Below, piece after piece: positions 24,951-33,282 of a DNA stretch of 64,000 nt. The notes below the pieces were generated by a model. It searched no databases, was not told the origin of the DNA, and saw only the letters and a program-made list of their open reading frames with translations. The position numbers and the translations under genes were made by a program. Position 1 is the stretch's first letter. Every line of letters begins with the position of its first letter. This DNA comes from Microbacterium hominis NBRC 15708 (GTDB lineage: Bacteria > Actinomycetota > Actinomycetes > Actinomycetales > Microbacteriaceae). The stretch spans positions 1 through 64,000 of the forward strand of contig NZ_BCWI01000022.1 in the NCBI RefSeq assembly GCF_001592125.1, written 5' to 3'.

Positions 24951-26213
24951 GTGAATCAGACGGTCGTCGAGAGCGGCACGGGGCGCGCCAGCGTCGACAG
25001 CGTGCTCGACTTCGCGTGGGATGCCGGGGCCTTCACCGCGACCGACGCCATGCAGGCGGCGTCGCTGACGCGATCGACCGCGATCGAGGCGATCGACACC
25101 CTCATCGAGGCGCAGGTGCTGCGAGAGCTGCCCAACGCCCGCGATGCCGACCAGTACCGCGCGGGGCGCCCGGCGCGGCGATTCGAGCTGCGCTCCGATG
25201 CCGGCGTCATCGTCGCCCTCGACGCCGGTGACACGCATCTGACCGCCGCGATCGCGGATCTGGCGGGCGAGACGATCGTCCGCTCGCAGATTCCGCTGTC
25301 ACCGGCGCAGAGCGTGGACGACCGTCGTGCGGCGATCGTGGGGCACGTGCAGGCGACCCTCGCCGACGCCCGGATCACGGCCGACCGCGTGCTGGCGCTG
25401 TGCGCAGGGGTCGCCGCACCCGTGACGCGTCGCGGCGCCTCGCCCCCGCATCCGGAAGGCTTCTGGGAGCGCACCAATCCGGGGCTGATCGACGCGCTGC
25501 ACGACTGGGCAGACGTGGTGGAGGTCAAGAACGACGCACAGCTGGCCGCTGCCGCCGAGGGCACCGACGGCGGCGCGGTCGGGTGCCGCGACTACGTCGC
25601 CCTGCTCGCGGGAGAGCGCCTGGGCGCCGGCGTGGTCGTCGACGGACACCTCCTCCACGGCGCGCACGGCGGGGTCGGGGAGATGTTCGCGTTCGACTAC
25701 ATCCGCGACGTCGACTCGGCTTTCGGGCTCGGCCCGTCACTCGAACGGCACGCGCGCGAGCTCATCTCCCGGGCGGTCGCCGGCGAGGCGGAGGCCCGCG
25801 AGGCGGAGGCCGGGCGGGCGGGCGCCGGAGAGCGGCGTGCCGGGCTGGCCGCCCTCGACCCCGCCGCCGTGCACGGGCGGGAGGTGCTGGAGCTGGCCGC
25901 CGCCGGCGATCCGCTCGCCCGCGAAGCCGCGGATGCCGTCGGTCGCGTGCTCGCGCGCATCGTGGGCGTTCTCGGGAACATGTTCGACCCCGAGCGCGTC
26001 ATCGTGTGCGGGGCGATCGCCGACGGCATCCAGCCCGTGCTCGATGCCGCGCAGCGCACGCTCGCCGCGCAGATCCACCTCCCCGCGCCGGCGCTGCTGA
26101 GCTCGACGCTCGGTGGCGACGTCGTCATCCGGGGCGCGCTGGCCCGGGCGCGCGAGTGCGCCCGCACCGTCGCCCTCCCCCGGCGCGTCGCCCGGGCCGC
26201 CCGCCCCGCCTGA
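24951..26213 (+). CDS. ROK family transcriptional regulator
   Basis: A 420-residue ROK (repressor, ORF, kinase) protein. Residues about 15-75 form a winged helix-turn-helix (TATDAMQAASLTRSTAIEAI), followed by an actin-like sugar-binding/kinase fold with the phosphate-1 motif LDAGDTHLTAAIADLAG. The usual ROK zinc-binding cysteine cluster is not apparent, which suits a regulator rather than a kinase. It starts at GTG 24951 behind GAGAGG. Divergence from the sugar ABC/GH13 operon indicates that it represses that operon and responds to its sugar. Confidence 0.88.
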   Translation: MNQTVVESGTGRASVDSVLDFAWDAGAFTATDAMQAASLTRSTAIEAIDTLIEAQVLRELPNARDADQYRAGRPARRFELRSDAGVIVALDAGDTHLTAAIADLAGETIVRSQIPLSPAQSVDDRRAAIVGHVQATLADARITADRVLALCAGVAAPVTRRGASPPHPEGFWERTNPGLIDALHDWADVVEVKNDAQLAAAAEGTDGGAVGCRDYVALLAGERLGAGVVVDGHLLHGAHGGVGEMFAFDYIRDVDSAFGLGPSLERHARELISRAVAGEAEAREAEAGRAGAGERRAGLAALDPAAVHGREVLELAAAGDPLAREAADAVGRVLARIVGVLGNMFDPERVIVCGAIADGIQPVLDAAQRTLAAQIHLPAPALLSSTLGGDVVIRGALARARECARTVALPRRVARAARPA

Positions 26214-26268
26214 CCCCCGCCGCCGGCGGCAGGGCTCGGTGTCGCGCGGCCCGGCCTGGCCTGGCTCG

Positions 26269-26394
26269 GCCTGAAGCGGAGCCCAACTGCAAGGGATGCC
26301 GGGCGACACGCCGCAGCATCCGCTCACCCCGCGGCGCGCCGCGCGACAGACCTTGCAGTTCGGGACGCGGAGGATCGACGGGCGCGGCGAGCCC
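26269..26394. repeat. Palindromic repeat family, copy B (with 126-bp flank repeat)
   Basis: The core at 26281-26366 runs from CCCAACTGCAAGGGATGCC to ACCTTGCAGTTCGGG, a near-palindrome of the family seen at 19.87 kb. The whole block, including the flank GCCTGAAGCGGA on the left and GGGCGCGGCGAGCCC on the right, is repeated almost exactly 241 bases on (copy C). An extra half-site CCCTTGCAGATCGGGCGC follows directly at about 26392-26409. It lies between the ROK gene and the DUF6804 gene. Confidence 0.85.
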
Positions 26395-26509
26395 TTGCAG
26401 ATCGGGCGCCGCACCGGCGCCGACGCGGACCGCCACCAGCCATCGCACGCCGCACGCACCCAACCTGTCCCGCCCCGCCGCCCGGCCGCGCCCGACCTGA
26501 CCCGCCGCA

Positions 26510-26635
26510 GCCTGAAGCGGAGCCCAACTGCAAGGGATGCCGGGCGACACGCCGCAGCATCCGCTCACCCCGCGGCGCGCCGCGCGACAGACCTTGCAGT
26601 TCGGGACGCGGGAGGATCAAGGGCGCGGCGAGCCC
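26510..26635. repeat. Palindromic repeat family, copy C
   Basis: This is a direct repeat of copy B in the same orientation, differing by an inserted G and a few substitutions near its right end (GATCAAGGGC against GATCGACGGGC). The core palindrome is at 26522-26607. B and C together with the DNA between them fill the 438-base gap between the ROK gene and the next gene; nothing else was recognised there. Confidence 0.85.
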
Positions 26636-26651
26636 CTACGGCCTGGCCGGA

Positions 26652-26987
26652 TCAGTCCCGCGGGGTCTTGATCAGCGCGCCGGCGACGAGGAAGACGATC
26701 GCGGCCGCCGGCTGCACGAGCGACCAGACCACGCCGTCGAACCCGAACGGAAAGACCGGGTTCCACACCACGGCGATCACGGCGAACACCGCCGCCCACA
26801 CCCACTGACGCACCTGCACGGCGAACCAGCCGACGATCAGCGCCAGGATCGCGACGACGAAGAGCACGACGATCCCCCAACCCGCCGTCAACAGCACGGG
26901 CGCGAGGAACAGCACGGCGGCCGCGATCAACGCGGGGGCGAGGGCGTTGCGCTGGAACGTCGGCTCGCTCGGCTTCGCGCCACTCAT
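26652..26987 (-). CDS. Small four-helix membrane protein (DUF6804-like)
   Basis: A 111-residue membrane protein with four hydrophobic stretches and short loops; WNPVFPFGFDGVVW lies between the third and fourth. The C-terminus ALIKTPRD is cytoplasmic by the positive-inside rule. From memory it matches the actinobacterial family DUF6804, function unknown. Its ATG at 26987 overlaps the TGA of the upstream dehydrogenase by four bases, so it is the second gene of that operon and the start is well fixed. Confidence 0.75.
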   Translation of the reverse strand: MSGAKPSEPTFQRNALAPALIAAAVLFLAPVLLTAGWGIVVLFVVAILALIVGWFAVQVRQWVWAAVFAVIAVVWNPVFPFGFDGVVWSLVQPAAAIVFLVAGALIKTPRD

Positions 26988-28045
26988 GCGGTCGCCTCCG
27001 ACACGGCATCCACCGCAGGATCGATCATCGTCATACCGGCAAGCGTGGCACGGTCGAAGGCGGGCAGCAGCGCAGCGGCCTCGGCGAGCGAGATCGTGCG
27101 TTCGATGAGATCCTGCGGGCGCAGTCGCCCGGCCGCGATGAGCTCGAGCATCGCCGGATAATCGACGGCGGCCATGCCGTGGCTGCCGAGCAGATCGAGT
27201 TCCCAGGCGATGGCCCGCGCCATCGGCATCCCCGACAGCCCGGTCTCCGACGGGAGCAGCCCGACCTGCACGTGGCGACCGCGGCGACGCAGGCTCAGCA
27301 CGGCATCCGTCGCGGTCTGTTCCGCGCCCACCGCGTCGATCGACACGTGTGCGCCTCCCCCGGTGATCCGGTGGACGGCGTCGGGCACATCCGTCCCATC
27401 GGCGAGCACCACGGCGTCGGCGCCCAGAGCGGATGCCGCGGCCAGCGCCGCCTCCGTCCGGTCGACGGCCACGACGTGCGCCCCGAGCGCGCGGGCGATC
27501 ATCACGACACTCAGCCCCACCCCACCCGCACCGACCACGACGACCCACTCACCGGGCTGCAGCCGGGCGCGGGCGGTCAGGGCGCGAAACGCGGTCGCAA
27601 ACCGGCATCCGAGTGAGGCGGCCGCGGCGAACGACACGTCGTCGGGGATGCGCACGAGGTTGGTGTCTGCGGCGTGAAGGGCGACGCGCTCGGCGAACGA
27701 GCCCCAGTGCGTGAACCCGGGCTGCTGCTGGTCGGGGCACACCTGCGCGTCGCCGGCGCGGCACCACTCGCACGCCCCGCAGCCGCAGACGAACGGCACC
27801 GTCACCCGGTCGCCGACCGCGAAACGCTCCACCCCCGCGCCCGTCTCCACGACGACCCCGGCCAGCTCATGGCCCGGAACGTGGGGCACCGCGATGTCGT
27901 CGTGGCCCACCCACGCGTGCCAGTCACTGCGGCACAGGCCTGTCGCCCGCACCTCCACGACGACGCCGCCTGCGGGTGCGACCGGGTCATCGACCTCACG
28001 CACCTCCAACGGCTCGCCGACGGCATCCATCACCACTGCACGCAT
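26984..28045 (-). CDS. Zinc-dependent alcohol dehydrogenase
   Basis: A 353-residue medium-chain dehydrogenase. Catalytic-zinc ligands sit in TGLCRSDWHAWVG and PGHE, structural-zinc cysteines in CGCGACEWCRAGDAQVC, and the cofactor motif is VVGAGGVGLSVVMIA. All of these are intact, so it should be an active NAD(P)-dependent alcohol dehydrogenase, closest to the AdhP/AdhA-type enzymes. It couples to the small membrane protein gene by ATGA. There is no divergent regulator. Confidence 0.9.
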   Translation of the reverse strand: MRAVVMDAVGEPLEVREVDDPVAPAGGVVVEVRATGLCRSDWHAWVGHDDIAVPHVPGHELAGVVVETGAGVERFAVGDRVTVPFVCGCGACEWCRAGDAQVCPDQQQPGFTHWGSFAERVALHAADTNLVRIPDDVSFAAAASLGCRFATAFRALTARARLQPGEWVVVVGAGGVGLSVVMIARALGAHVVAVDRTEAALAAASALGADAVVLADGTDVPDAVHRITGGGAHVSIDAVGAEQTATDAVLSLRRRGRHVQVGLLPSETGLSGMPMARAIAWELDLLGSHGMAAVDYPAMLELIAAGRLRPQDLIERTISLAEAAALLPAFDRATLAGMTMIDPAVDAVSEATA

Positions 28046-28226
28046 CCGGGCCCTTTCGTCCCTTTCACGCTAGCCGGTGACGCGGCCCGTCCATTCCTGA
28101 CCGTTTGGCACCAATCGTTGCCGTTTCCCCAGATCCGCGCGGGAAAGGAGCATACTGCACAGACAGGAGATCATCCCCACGTCGTCGACGGCTACCCTGT
28201 CCTCCCCCCTTCAGACAGGTGCCGCC

Positions 28227-29432
28227 ATGGCCACATCCCGCTCGTTCCCTCCTTTTCTCACGGTCCTCACCGGCCTCGCTCTCGCCGCGTCGCTGGCGAT
28301 GATCGCCAGCTCGTCCGCGTCGGCGGCAACGGTGATCGACGGCCCGGTCGACCTCGGCACGGCCGCGCCCTACGGTGTCCTCGGCGCCAGCGCCGTCACG
28401 AACACCGGACCCACCGTCGTGAACGGAGATCTCGGAATCTCCCCGGGCACCTCGATCACGGGCTTCGGGGCCGCGCCGGACGGCGTCGTCAACGGCACGG
28501 TCCATCAGACCGACGCTGTGGCCGATCAGGCGCAGAGCGACGCCACGACCGCGTACGACGTCGCCGCCTCGCTGAGCCCCACCCAGACGGGCATGACGGA
28601 GCTCAACGGGCTGTCGCTCACGCCGGGTGTCTACTCCGGCGGCGCCCTCGGCCTGGCCGATACGGGTGAGTTGACTCTCGCCGGCAGCGCGGACTCCGTG
28701 TGGGTCTTTCAGGCCGCCTCGACGTTGACGATCGGCTCGGGCACGCGCATCATCATCACCGGTGGCGCCAGCTCGTGCAACGTGTTCTGGCAGGTCGGCA
28801 GCTCGGCGACCATCGGCACCGGTGCGCAGTTCCAGGGCACCGTGCTCGCTGACCAATCGGTCACCGCCACCACGGGCGCGGTCGTCGTCGGACGACTCCT
28901 CGCCCGTAACGGCGCCGTGACGCTCGACACGAACACGATCACCGCGCCGAGCGGCTGCCCGACTCCCGGAACGCCGTCGGAGACCATCGCTCCGGTGATC
29001 ACCTCGGCCGGGCCGACCGGCGCAACCGCCGGGACGCCCTACTCCTACACGGTCACCGCCACCGGCAACCCCGCCCCCACGTTCACGGCAACCGGCCTGC
29101 CTGTCGGGCTGAGCCTGGACGGCGCGACGGGCGTCATCTCGGGCACCCCCACGACACCGGGCACATCGACGGTGACGATCACGGCATCCAACGGCACCTC
29201 GCCGGACGACACGACCGTCGTTCAGTTCACCGTCGCCCCGTCGGCGACCACGCCTTCGGCGAACCCCCTCTCCCCTCCGGCGGGTGGTGACGTCGGCGGC
29301 GACCAGCCCCCCTCGGAGCTGGCGGCGACGGGCGGCGACTCCACCGTGCCGCTCGCTGCGGCAGGCCTCCTTCTCGTGGGCGGCGTCGCCCTGACCACGA
29401 TCGCTCGTCGACGTCGGTCACGACGTATCTGA
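28227..29432 (+). CDS. DUF3494 ice-binding family protein with Ig-like domain and wall-anchor tail
   Basis: A 401-residue secreted protein. Residues 1-34 are a signal peptide ending SSASA. Residues about 35-245 form the DUF3494 (ice-binding protein) beta-solenoid, with the family blocks YGVLGASAVTNTGPTVVNGD, GDLGISPGT and GGASSCNVFWQVGSSATIGT. A putative Ig domain (He_PIG type, about 258-340) follows, with GTPYSYTVTATGNPAPTF and GVISGTPTTPGT. The C-terminus has a proline-rich linker, a sortase-like LAATGG motif, a hydrophobic helix and the tail ARRRRSRRI. Such proteins inhibit ice recrystallisation or attach cells to ice; here it would be fixed to the cell wall. Confidence 0.88.
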   Translation: MATSRSFPPFLTVLTGLALAASLAMIASSSASAATVIDGPVDLGTAAPYGVLGASAVTNTGPTVVNGDLGISPGTSITGFGAAPDGVVNGTVHQTDAVADQAQSDATTAYDVAASLSPTQTGMTELNGLSLTPGVYSGGALGLADTGELTLAGSADSVWVFQAASTLTIGSGTRIIITGGASSCNVFWQVGSSATIGTGAQFQGTVLADQSVTATTGAVVVGRLLARNGAVTLDTNTITAPSGCPTPGTPSETIAPVITSAGPTGATAGTPYSYTVTATGNPAPTFTATGLPVGLSLDGATGVISGTPTTPGTSTVTITASNGTSPDDTTVVQFTVAPSATTPSANPLSPPAGGDVGGDQPPSELAATGGDSTVPLAAAGLLLVGGVALTTIARRRRSRRI

Positions 29433-29467
29433 GTTCCCCCCAGCCCGCTGAACATCGAAGGAACCCC

Positions 29468-29635
29468 ATGAAGACCGTCATCGTCCTCCTCGCCATCTGG
29501 CTCATCCTCAGCATCGTCGGCTTCGCCATCGAGGGGCTGTTCTGGCTCGGGATCATCGGCATCGTGCTCTTCCTCGCCACCGCGGCCTTCGGCGCTGTCC
29601 GCCGCTCCGCCGGCAAGGCCAAACGACGCGCCTGA
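29468..29635 (+). CDS. Small membrane protein (55 residues)
   Basis: A 55-residue protein beginning MKTVIVLLAIWLILSIVGFA, with two adjacent hydrophobic segments (residues about 3-21 and 24-42) and a strongly basic tail (RRSAGKAKRRA). ATG 29468 follows GAAGGA by 5 bases, a good ribosome site. It lies 35 bases after the ice-binding protein gene on the same strand, possibly in one transcript. It resembles the many short actinobacterial hydrophobic hypothetical proteins. Confidence 0.75.
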   Translation: MKTVIVLLAIWLILSIVGFAIEGLFWLGIIGIVLFLATAAFGAVRRSAGKAKRRA

Positions 29636-29695
29636 TCCACCGGTGGCGTCCGTCCGCCCACCGGGTGTCACCGGCACGTCCGGCGGGCCGCCCGG

Positions 29696-30847
29696 TCAGA
29701 CCGTCGCCACGGTCCCGTCCGGCTGCGCGAGCGGAGCGGACGCGAGGGGTGCGGCCGGTGCGGCGGCATCCGCGTACGCCCTCGCCTGGCGCACGAACAG
29801 CATGAGCCACGCGAACAACAGGCCGGCGATGATGAACTCCGACCCGGTGAGGTTGTAGTAGTCGACGGGTACCCAGAGGGCGACGGCGACGAGGATGCCC
29901 GCGACCACCAGCACCGAGAAGACCGCGATGTCGCGGCCGATCCCGGGCACGAGCGTCAGCAGGCAACCTACGAGCACGCCGAAGACGACGACCATCCCGG
30001 ATGCCGCGCCCACGTGAACCGGGAAAGCCACGGCATCCGGAACGAACCCGGCGACCATCAAACACAGGCCGATCACCGCGAGCAGCCACGCGAACAGTCG
30101 TGCACGCCGCTGCGCGGTCTCGACGTGCGCGCGCAGTCCGATCTCGAGATCGTGGGCGACGAAGTTCGCGAGCGCCGTGATCACCGCACCGGTCGTGATG
30201 AGGGAGAGGTTGAACTGGTAGCCGGCGTATCCCGACTCGTTGCCCAGTTCGGAGAAGTGGAACCTCCACCAATCGCCCTGTGAGGCGCTGACCATGCTCG
30301 CCAGCGTGCCGATGAACAAGACGAGAGTGGCCAGGGAGGCGACCCCGGTCGAGGTGACCCGCGCGCCCGAGGCCGACGCGACGTAGGTCATCGCTCCGAC
30401 GGCAGCGGCGGCGAGGGCAGCGGCACCGAACGGGTCGATCGTGAGGCCGCGGAATCCCAGCTGGAACAGCTCCGCGACGGCCACCACCACCAGCGCCGCG
30501 AGCATCATCATCGCGGCCGACAGTGCGATCAGGTCGGTGGCCCGCTTGGCGCGCGGCAGAGTGTTGCGCCACGCGAGATATCCACGGCGCCGTTCAAGGG
30601 CGAACGAGACGGCGAAGGCGGGACCGGCCGCGATCGCCGCGAGCAGCGCCGCCAGGCTCCCGACGGATTCGCCGCCGCCGAGCGGCATCCGTACCCCACC
30701 CATGACGAGCACCGTCGCCGCCGCTGCGACAAGAGCGGCGCCCAGCGCCCACCGTGTCGCTCGGGCCTCGACCGTCGGGGAGAAGCGGGGCGTCTCGGAT
30801 GCCGCGTGGTGCGTCCGTCGCGCGGGAGACGTCCGCCATCTGCTCAC
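29696..30847 (-). CDS. Multi-pass membrane protein, DUF998-like
   Basis: A 383-residue protein with about ten hydrophobic helices and no catalytic motif. The segment HFSELGNESGYAGYQFNLSL after a helix pair resembles the DUF998 membrane family, in which HxSELG is conserved. The N-terminus is basic and cytoplasmic, and the C-terminus is A/P-rich. It is convergent with the small membrane protein, with 60 bases between them. The role is unknown. Confidence 0.75.
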   Translation of the reverse strand: MSRWRTSPARRTHHAASETPRFSPTVEARATRWALGAALVAAAATVLVMGGVRMPLGGGESVGSLAALLAAIAAGPAFAVSFALERRRGYLAWRNTLPRAKRATDLIALSAAMMMLAALVVVAVAELFQLGFRGLTIDPFGAAALAAAAVGAMTYVASASGARVTSTGVASLATLVLFIGTLASMVSASQGDWWRFHFSELGNESGYAGYQFNLSLITTGAVITALANFVAHDLEIGLRAHVETAQRRARLFAWLLAVIGLCLMVAGFVPDAVAFPVHVGAASGMVVVFGVLVGCLLTLVPGIGRDIAVFSVLVVAGILVAVALWVPVDYYNLTGSEFIIAGLLFAWLMLFVRQARAYADAAAPAAPLASAPLAQPDGTVATV

Positions 30848-30953
30848 GCGTCGAGCTTACTTTCGGCCCCGCCCGCACCGTCCGCCGCCGGGCCAGGACT
30901 TCGCTGGCCTGCCTCCGGCGGCAGGCGGCCGGTTTGCTGCTTCCCACCCATGA

Positions 30954-31036
30954 CCCGAACTGCAAGGCCACCGCGGGGACACGCCGCGCGGGCGCGCGGC
31001 GCACCGGCGTGTCGCCCGGCATCCCTTGCACTTCGG
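30954..31036. repeat. Palindromic repeat family, copy D (inverted)
   Basis: It runs from CCCGAACTGCAAGGCC to CATCCCTTGCACTTCGG. Read on the minus strand its right arm (CCGAAGTGCAAGGGATGCC, then GGGCGACACG) matches the left arms of copies A-C, so D and E are inverted with respect to those. The centre is GCGCGG-rich and self-complementary. Confidence 0.85.
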
Positions 31037-31104
31037 ATGGCGGGGTGTCGGCGCTGCCCGGGCGCTTGACGCCGGTTCGGGCCACCCCACCCAGCGCACC
31101 CCAC

Positions 31105-31187
31105 CCCGAACTGCAAGGCCACCGCGGCGACACGCCGCCCGGGCGCGCGGCGCACCGGCGTGTCGCCCGGCATCCCTTGCATTTCGG
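31105..31187. repeat. Palindromic repeat family, copy E (inverted)
   Basis: It is nearly identical to copy D (arms CCCGAACTGCAAGGCC and CATCCCTTGCATTTCGG), in the same orientation, 151 bases further on. D and E occupy most of the 377-base gap between the DUF998-like gene and the reductase gene; the rest of the gap shows no gene. Confidence 0.85.
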
Positions 31188-31224
31188 ATGCCGCCGCGCC
31201 CCACCCACCCCACCCCGCAGGCGC

Positions 31225-31800
31225 TCAGCGCGCGGGCCGCACCACGCGGTAGCGCAACGCCTGGATGCCGCGGGCCCACCGGTGGCTCGAGACGAGTTCG
31301 AGGCTCGTCGGACCGACGCCCCGCGGATAGAACGGGGTGCCCCCGCCGAGCAGGATCGGGTACACGACGCTCCGATACTCGTCGACGAGTCCGGCCGCGG
31401 CCACCGCGGCGGCCAGGGTCGCACCCCCGATCGCGACCTCCCCGACCTCGTCGTCGTCGCGCAGGCGCGCGACCTCCGCGATCAGGTCGCCGCGCAGCAG
31501 CGTCGTGTTGCGCCCGGGGGCGGCATCCAGCGTCGATGACACGACGATCTTCGGCAGCTCGTTCCAGACCTCGGCGAACTCGCGCTCGAGCGGATCGAAG
31601 GTGGGCGCGACCTCGGGATCCTCCCAGTACCGCATCGTCTCGTAGAGGCGGCGCCCCAGGAAGTGAGCGCTCAGCCCGCGGACCTCCTCGAGTGCCGCCC
31701 GGAAGATCTCCGCGTCGGGCACGCCCCAGTCGAAGCGACCCTCGGCATCCGTGATGTAGCCGTCGAGCGAGTGCGACATGGAGAACACGATCAGTCCCAT
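31225..31800 (-). CDS. Dihydrofolate-reductase-like protein (RibD C-terminal fold)
   Basis: A 191-residue cytoplasmic reductase of the RibD-C/DHFR-like family. It starts with the family pattern MGLIVFSMSHSLDGYI and shows HFLGRRLYETM and a GGATLAAAVAAAGLVDEYR segment that matches the NADPH-binding and C-terminal motifs. Members are NADPH-dependent but their substrates are mostly unknown. The gene is monocistronic. The ATG at 31800 is the family start. Confidence 0.88.
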   Translation of the reverse strand: MGLIVFSMSHSLDGYITDAEGRFDWGVPDAEIFRAALEEVRGLSAHFLGRRLYETMRYWEDPEVAPTFDPLEREFAEVWNELPKIVVSSTLDAAPGRNTTLLRGDLIAEVARLRDDDEVGEVAIGGATLAAAVAAAGLVDEYRSVVYPILLGGGTPFYPRGVGPTSLELVSSHRWARGIQALRYRVVRPAR

Positions 31801-31898
31801 GTTCCGCTCCTTCGCGTCGGTGCCGTCGCTGTGCGCCCGAGGCTACACCGAGCGCCCGCGGCGCGACACGGGGTCGGCCGCCGCGGCCAGCCTCCGAT

Positions 31899-33170
31899 TC
31901 ACACGGATGCCGCGGTCAGCACGCTCCCGTTCGCCGCGCGCGGCACGAGGCGCTCGAGCTGGGTCACGTGGCGCGGCTCGAGCTCGGCGAGGGTCGAGAC
32001 GCCGAGCAGCTTCATGGTGCGCTCGATCTCGCTGCGGAGGATCTCGATCGTGCGGTCGACGCCCTGGCGTCCACCGGCCATGAGCCCGTACAGGTAGGCG
32101 CGGCCGATGAGGGTGAACGTGGCGCCCATCGCGACCGCGGCGACGATGTCGGCGCCGTTCATGATGCCGGTGTCGATCATGACCGTGGCGTCCTTGCCGA
32201 CCTCGCGCACGACCTCCGGCAGCAGGTGGAACGGGATCGGCGCCCGGTCGAGCTGGCGGCCGCCGTGGTTGGAGAGGATGATGCCGTCGACGCCGCGGTC
32301 GATGAGCCGCTTCGAGTCCTCGACGTTCTGCACGCCCTTGACGACGATCTTGCCGGGCCACAGGCTGCGGATGACGTCGAGGTCGTCGTAGCTGATCGTC
32401 GGGTCCATCGCCGCGTTCAGGAGCTCACCGACGGTGCCGCCGGTGGTGGACAGCGACGCGAACTCGAGCTTGGGCGTGGTGAGGAAGTCGATCCACCACC
32501 ACGGGCGCGGGATCGCGTTGATGATCGTGCCGACGGTCAGCTGCGGCGGGATCGAGAAGCCGTTGCGCTTGTCGCGCAGGCGCGCGCCCGCGACGGGCGT
32601 GTCCACGGTGAACTGCAGGGTGTCGAAGCCCGCGGCCGCCGCGCGCGTGACGAGTCCGTACGAGATCTCGCGCTCGCGCATGACGTACAGCTGGAACCAG
32701 TTGCGCCCGTGCGGGTTCGCGGCCTTCACGTCCTCGATCGAGGTCGTGCCGAGCGTCGAGAGGGTGAACGGGATGCCGGCGGCGCCGGCGGCTCCCGCCC
32801 CGGCCGTCTCGCCCTCGGTCTGCATCAGCCGCGTGAAGCCGGTGGGGGCGATGCCGAAGGGCAGCGCCGAGGGGCCGCCGAGGATCTCGGTCGACATGTC
32901 GACCTCCGCCGCCGGCCGCAGGATGTCGGGGTGGAACTCGATGTCCTGGAACGCCTGACGTGCGCGGGCGAGCGACAGCTCCCCCTCCGCGGCGCCGTCG
33001 GTGTAGTCGAAGGCGGCCTTCGGCGTGCGGCGCTTGGCGATCGTGCGCAGATCGGCGATCGTGAGCGCGGCATCCAGTCGCCTCTTGCGCGCGTCGAGCT
33101 CGGGCTTCTTGAACTGCATGAGTTCGAGCAGCTCGGCGGGCTTGGGCAGCTGGCGCTTGATGGGTGACAT
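31899..33170 (-). CDS. lldD: FMN-dependent alpha-hydroxy-acid (L-lactate) oxidoreductase
   Basis: A 423-residue member of the flavin-dependent alpha-hydroxy-acid dehydrogenase family, most like the actinobacterial L-lactate dehydrogenase LldD, which feeds electrons to quinones. The active-site motif [12 protein letters not shown] carries the catalytic histidine and arginine. FMN-binding blocks [21 protein letters not shown] and [14 protein letters not shown] are present. ATG 33170 has AAAGG 6 bases upstream and is preferred to ATG 33203, which would leave the operator overlapping its ribosome site. It is divergent from a FadR-type regulator. Confidence 0.85.
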   Translation of the reverse strand: MSPIKRQLPKPAELLELMQFKKPELDARKRRLDAALTIADLRTIAKRRTPKAAFDYTDGAAEGELSLARARQAFQDIEFHPDILRPAAEVDMSTEILGGPSALPFGIAPTGFTRLMQTEGETAGAGAAGAAGIPFTLSTLGTTSIEDVKAANPHGRNWFQLYVMREREISYGLVTRAAAAGFDTLQFTVDTPVAGARLRDKRNGFSIPPQLTVGTIINAIPRPWWWIDFLTTPKLEFASLSTTGGTVGELLNAAMDPTISYDDLDVIRSLWPGKIVVKGVQNVEDSKRLIDRGVDGIILSNHGGRQLDRAPIPFHLLPEVVREVGKDATVMIDTGIMNGADIVAAVAMGATFTLIGRAYLYGLMAGGRQGVDRTIEILRSEIERTMKLLGVSTLAELEPRHVTQLERLVPRAANGSVLTAASV

Positions 33171-33205
33171 GACGGCCTTTCGGATGCGACGACGCACGGT
33201 CATGG

Positions 33206-33254
33206 AGAGGTCTGACCTCTAGCGCACGGTATTCGACGCGCCCTAGGCTGTCAA
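33206..33254 (-). promoter_or_regulatory. lldD promoter with FadR-type operator
   Basis: On the minus strand TTGACA (33254-33249), a 17-base spacer and TACCGT (33231-33226) form a promoter. Immediately downstream, AGAGGTCTGACCTCT at 33206-33220 is a perfect 15-base palindrome with the GGTCTGACC core typical of FadR-subfamily GntR operators. It overlaps the expected transcription start of lldD, which fits repression by the divergent regulator. Confidence 0.65.
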
Positions 33255-33282
33255 GCGGCGACGAAAGGCGGCGCGATTCGCG

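Noticed and set aside
19868..31187. Repeats considered as a CRISPR array
   Set aside because: The units are far apart, irregularly spaced and in both orientations, with no spacer pattern and no cas genes.
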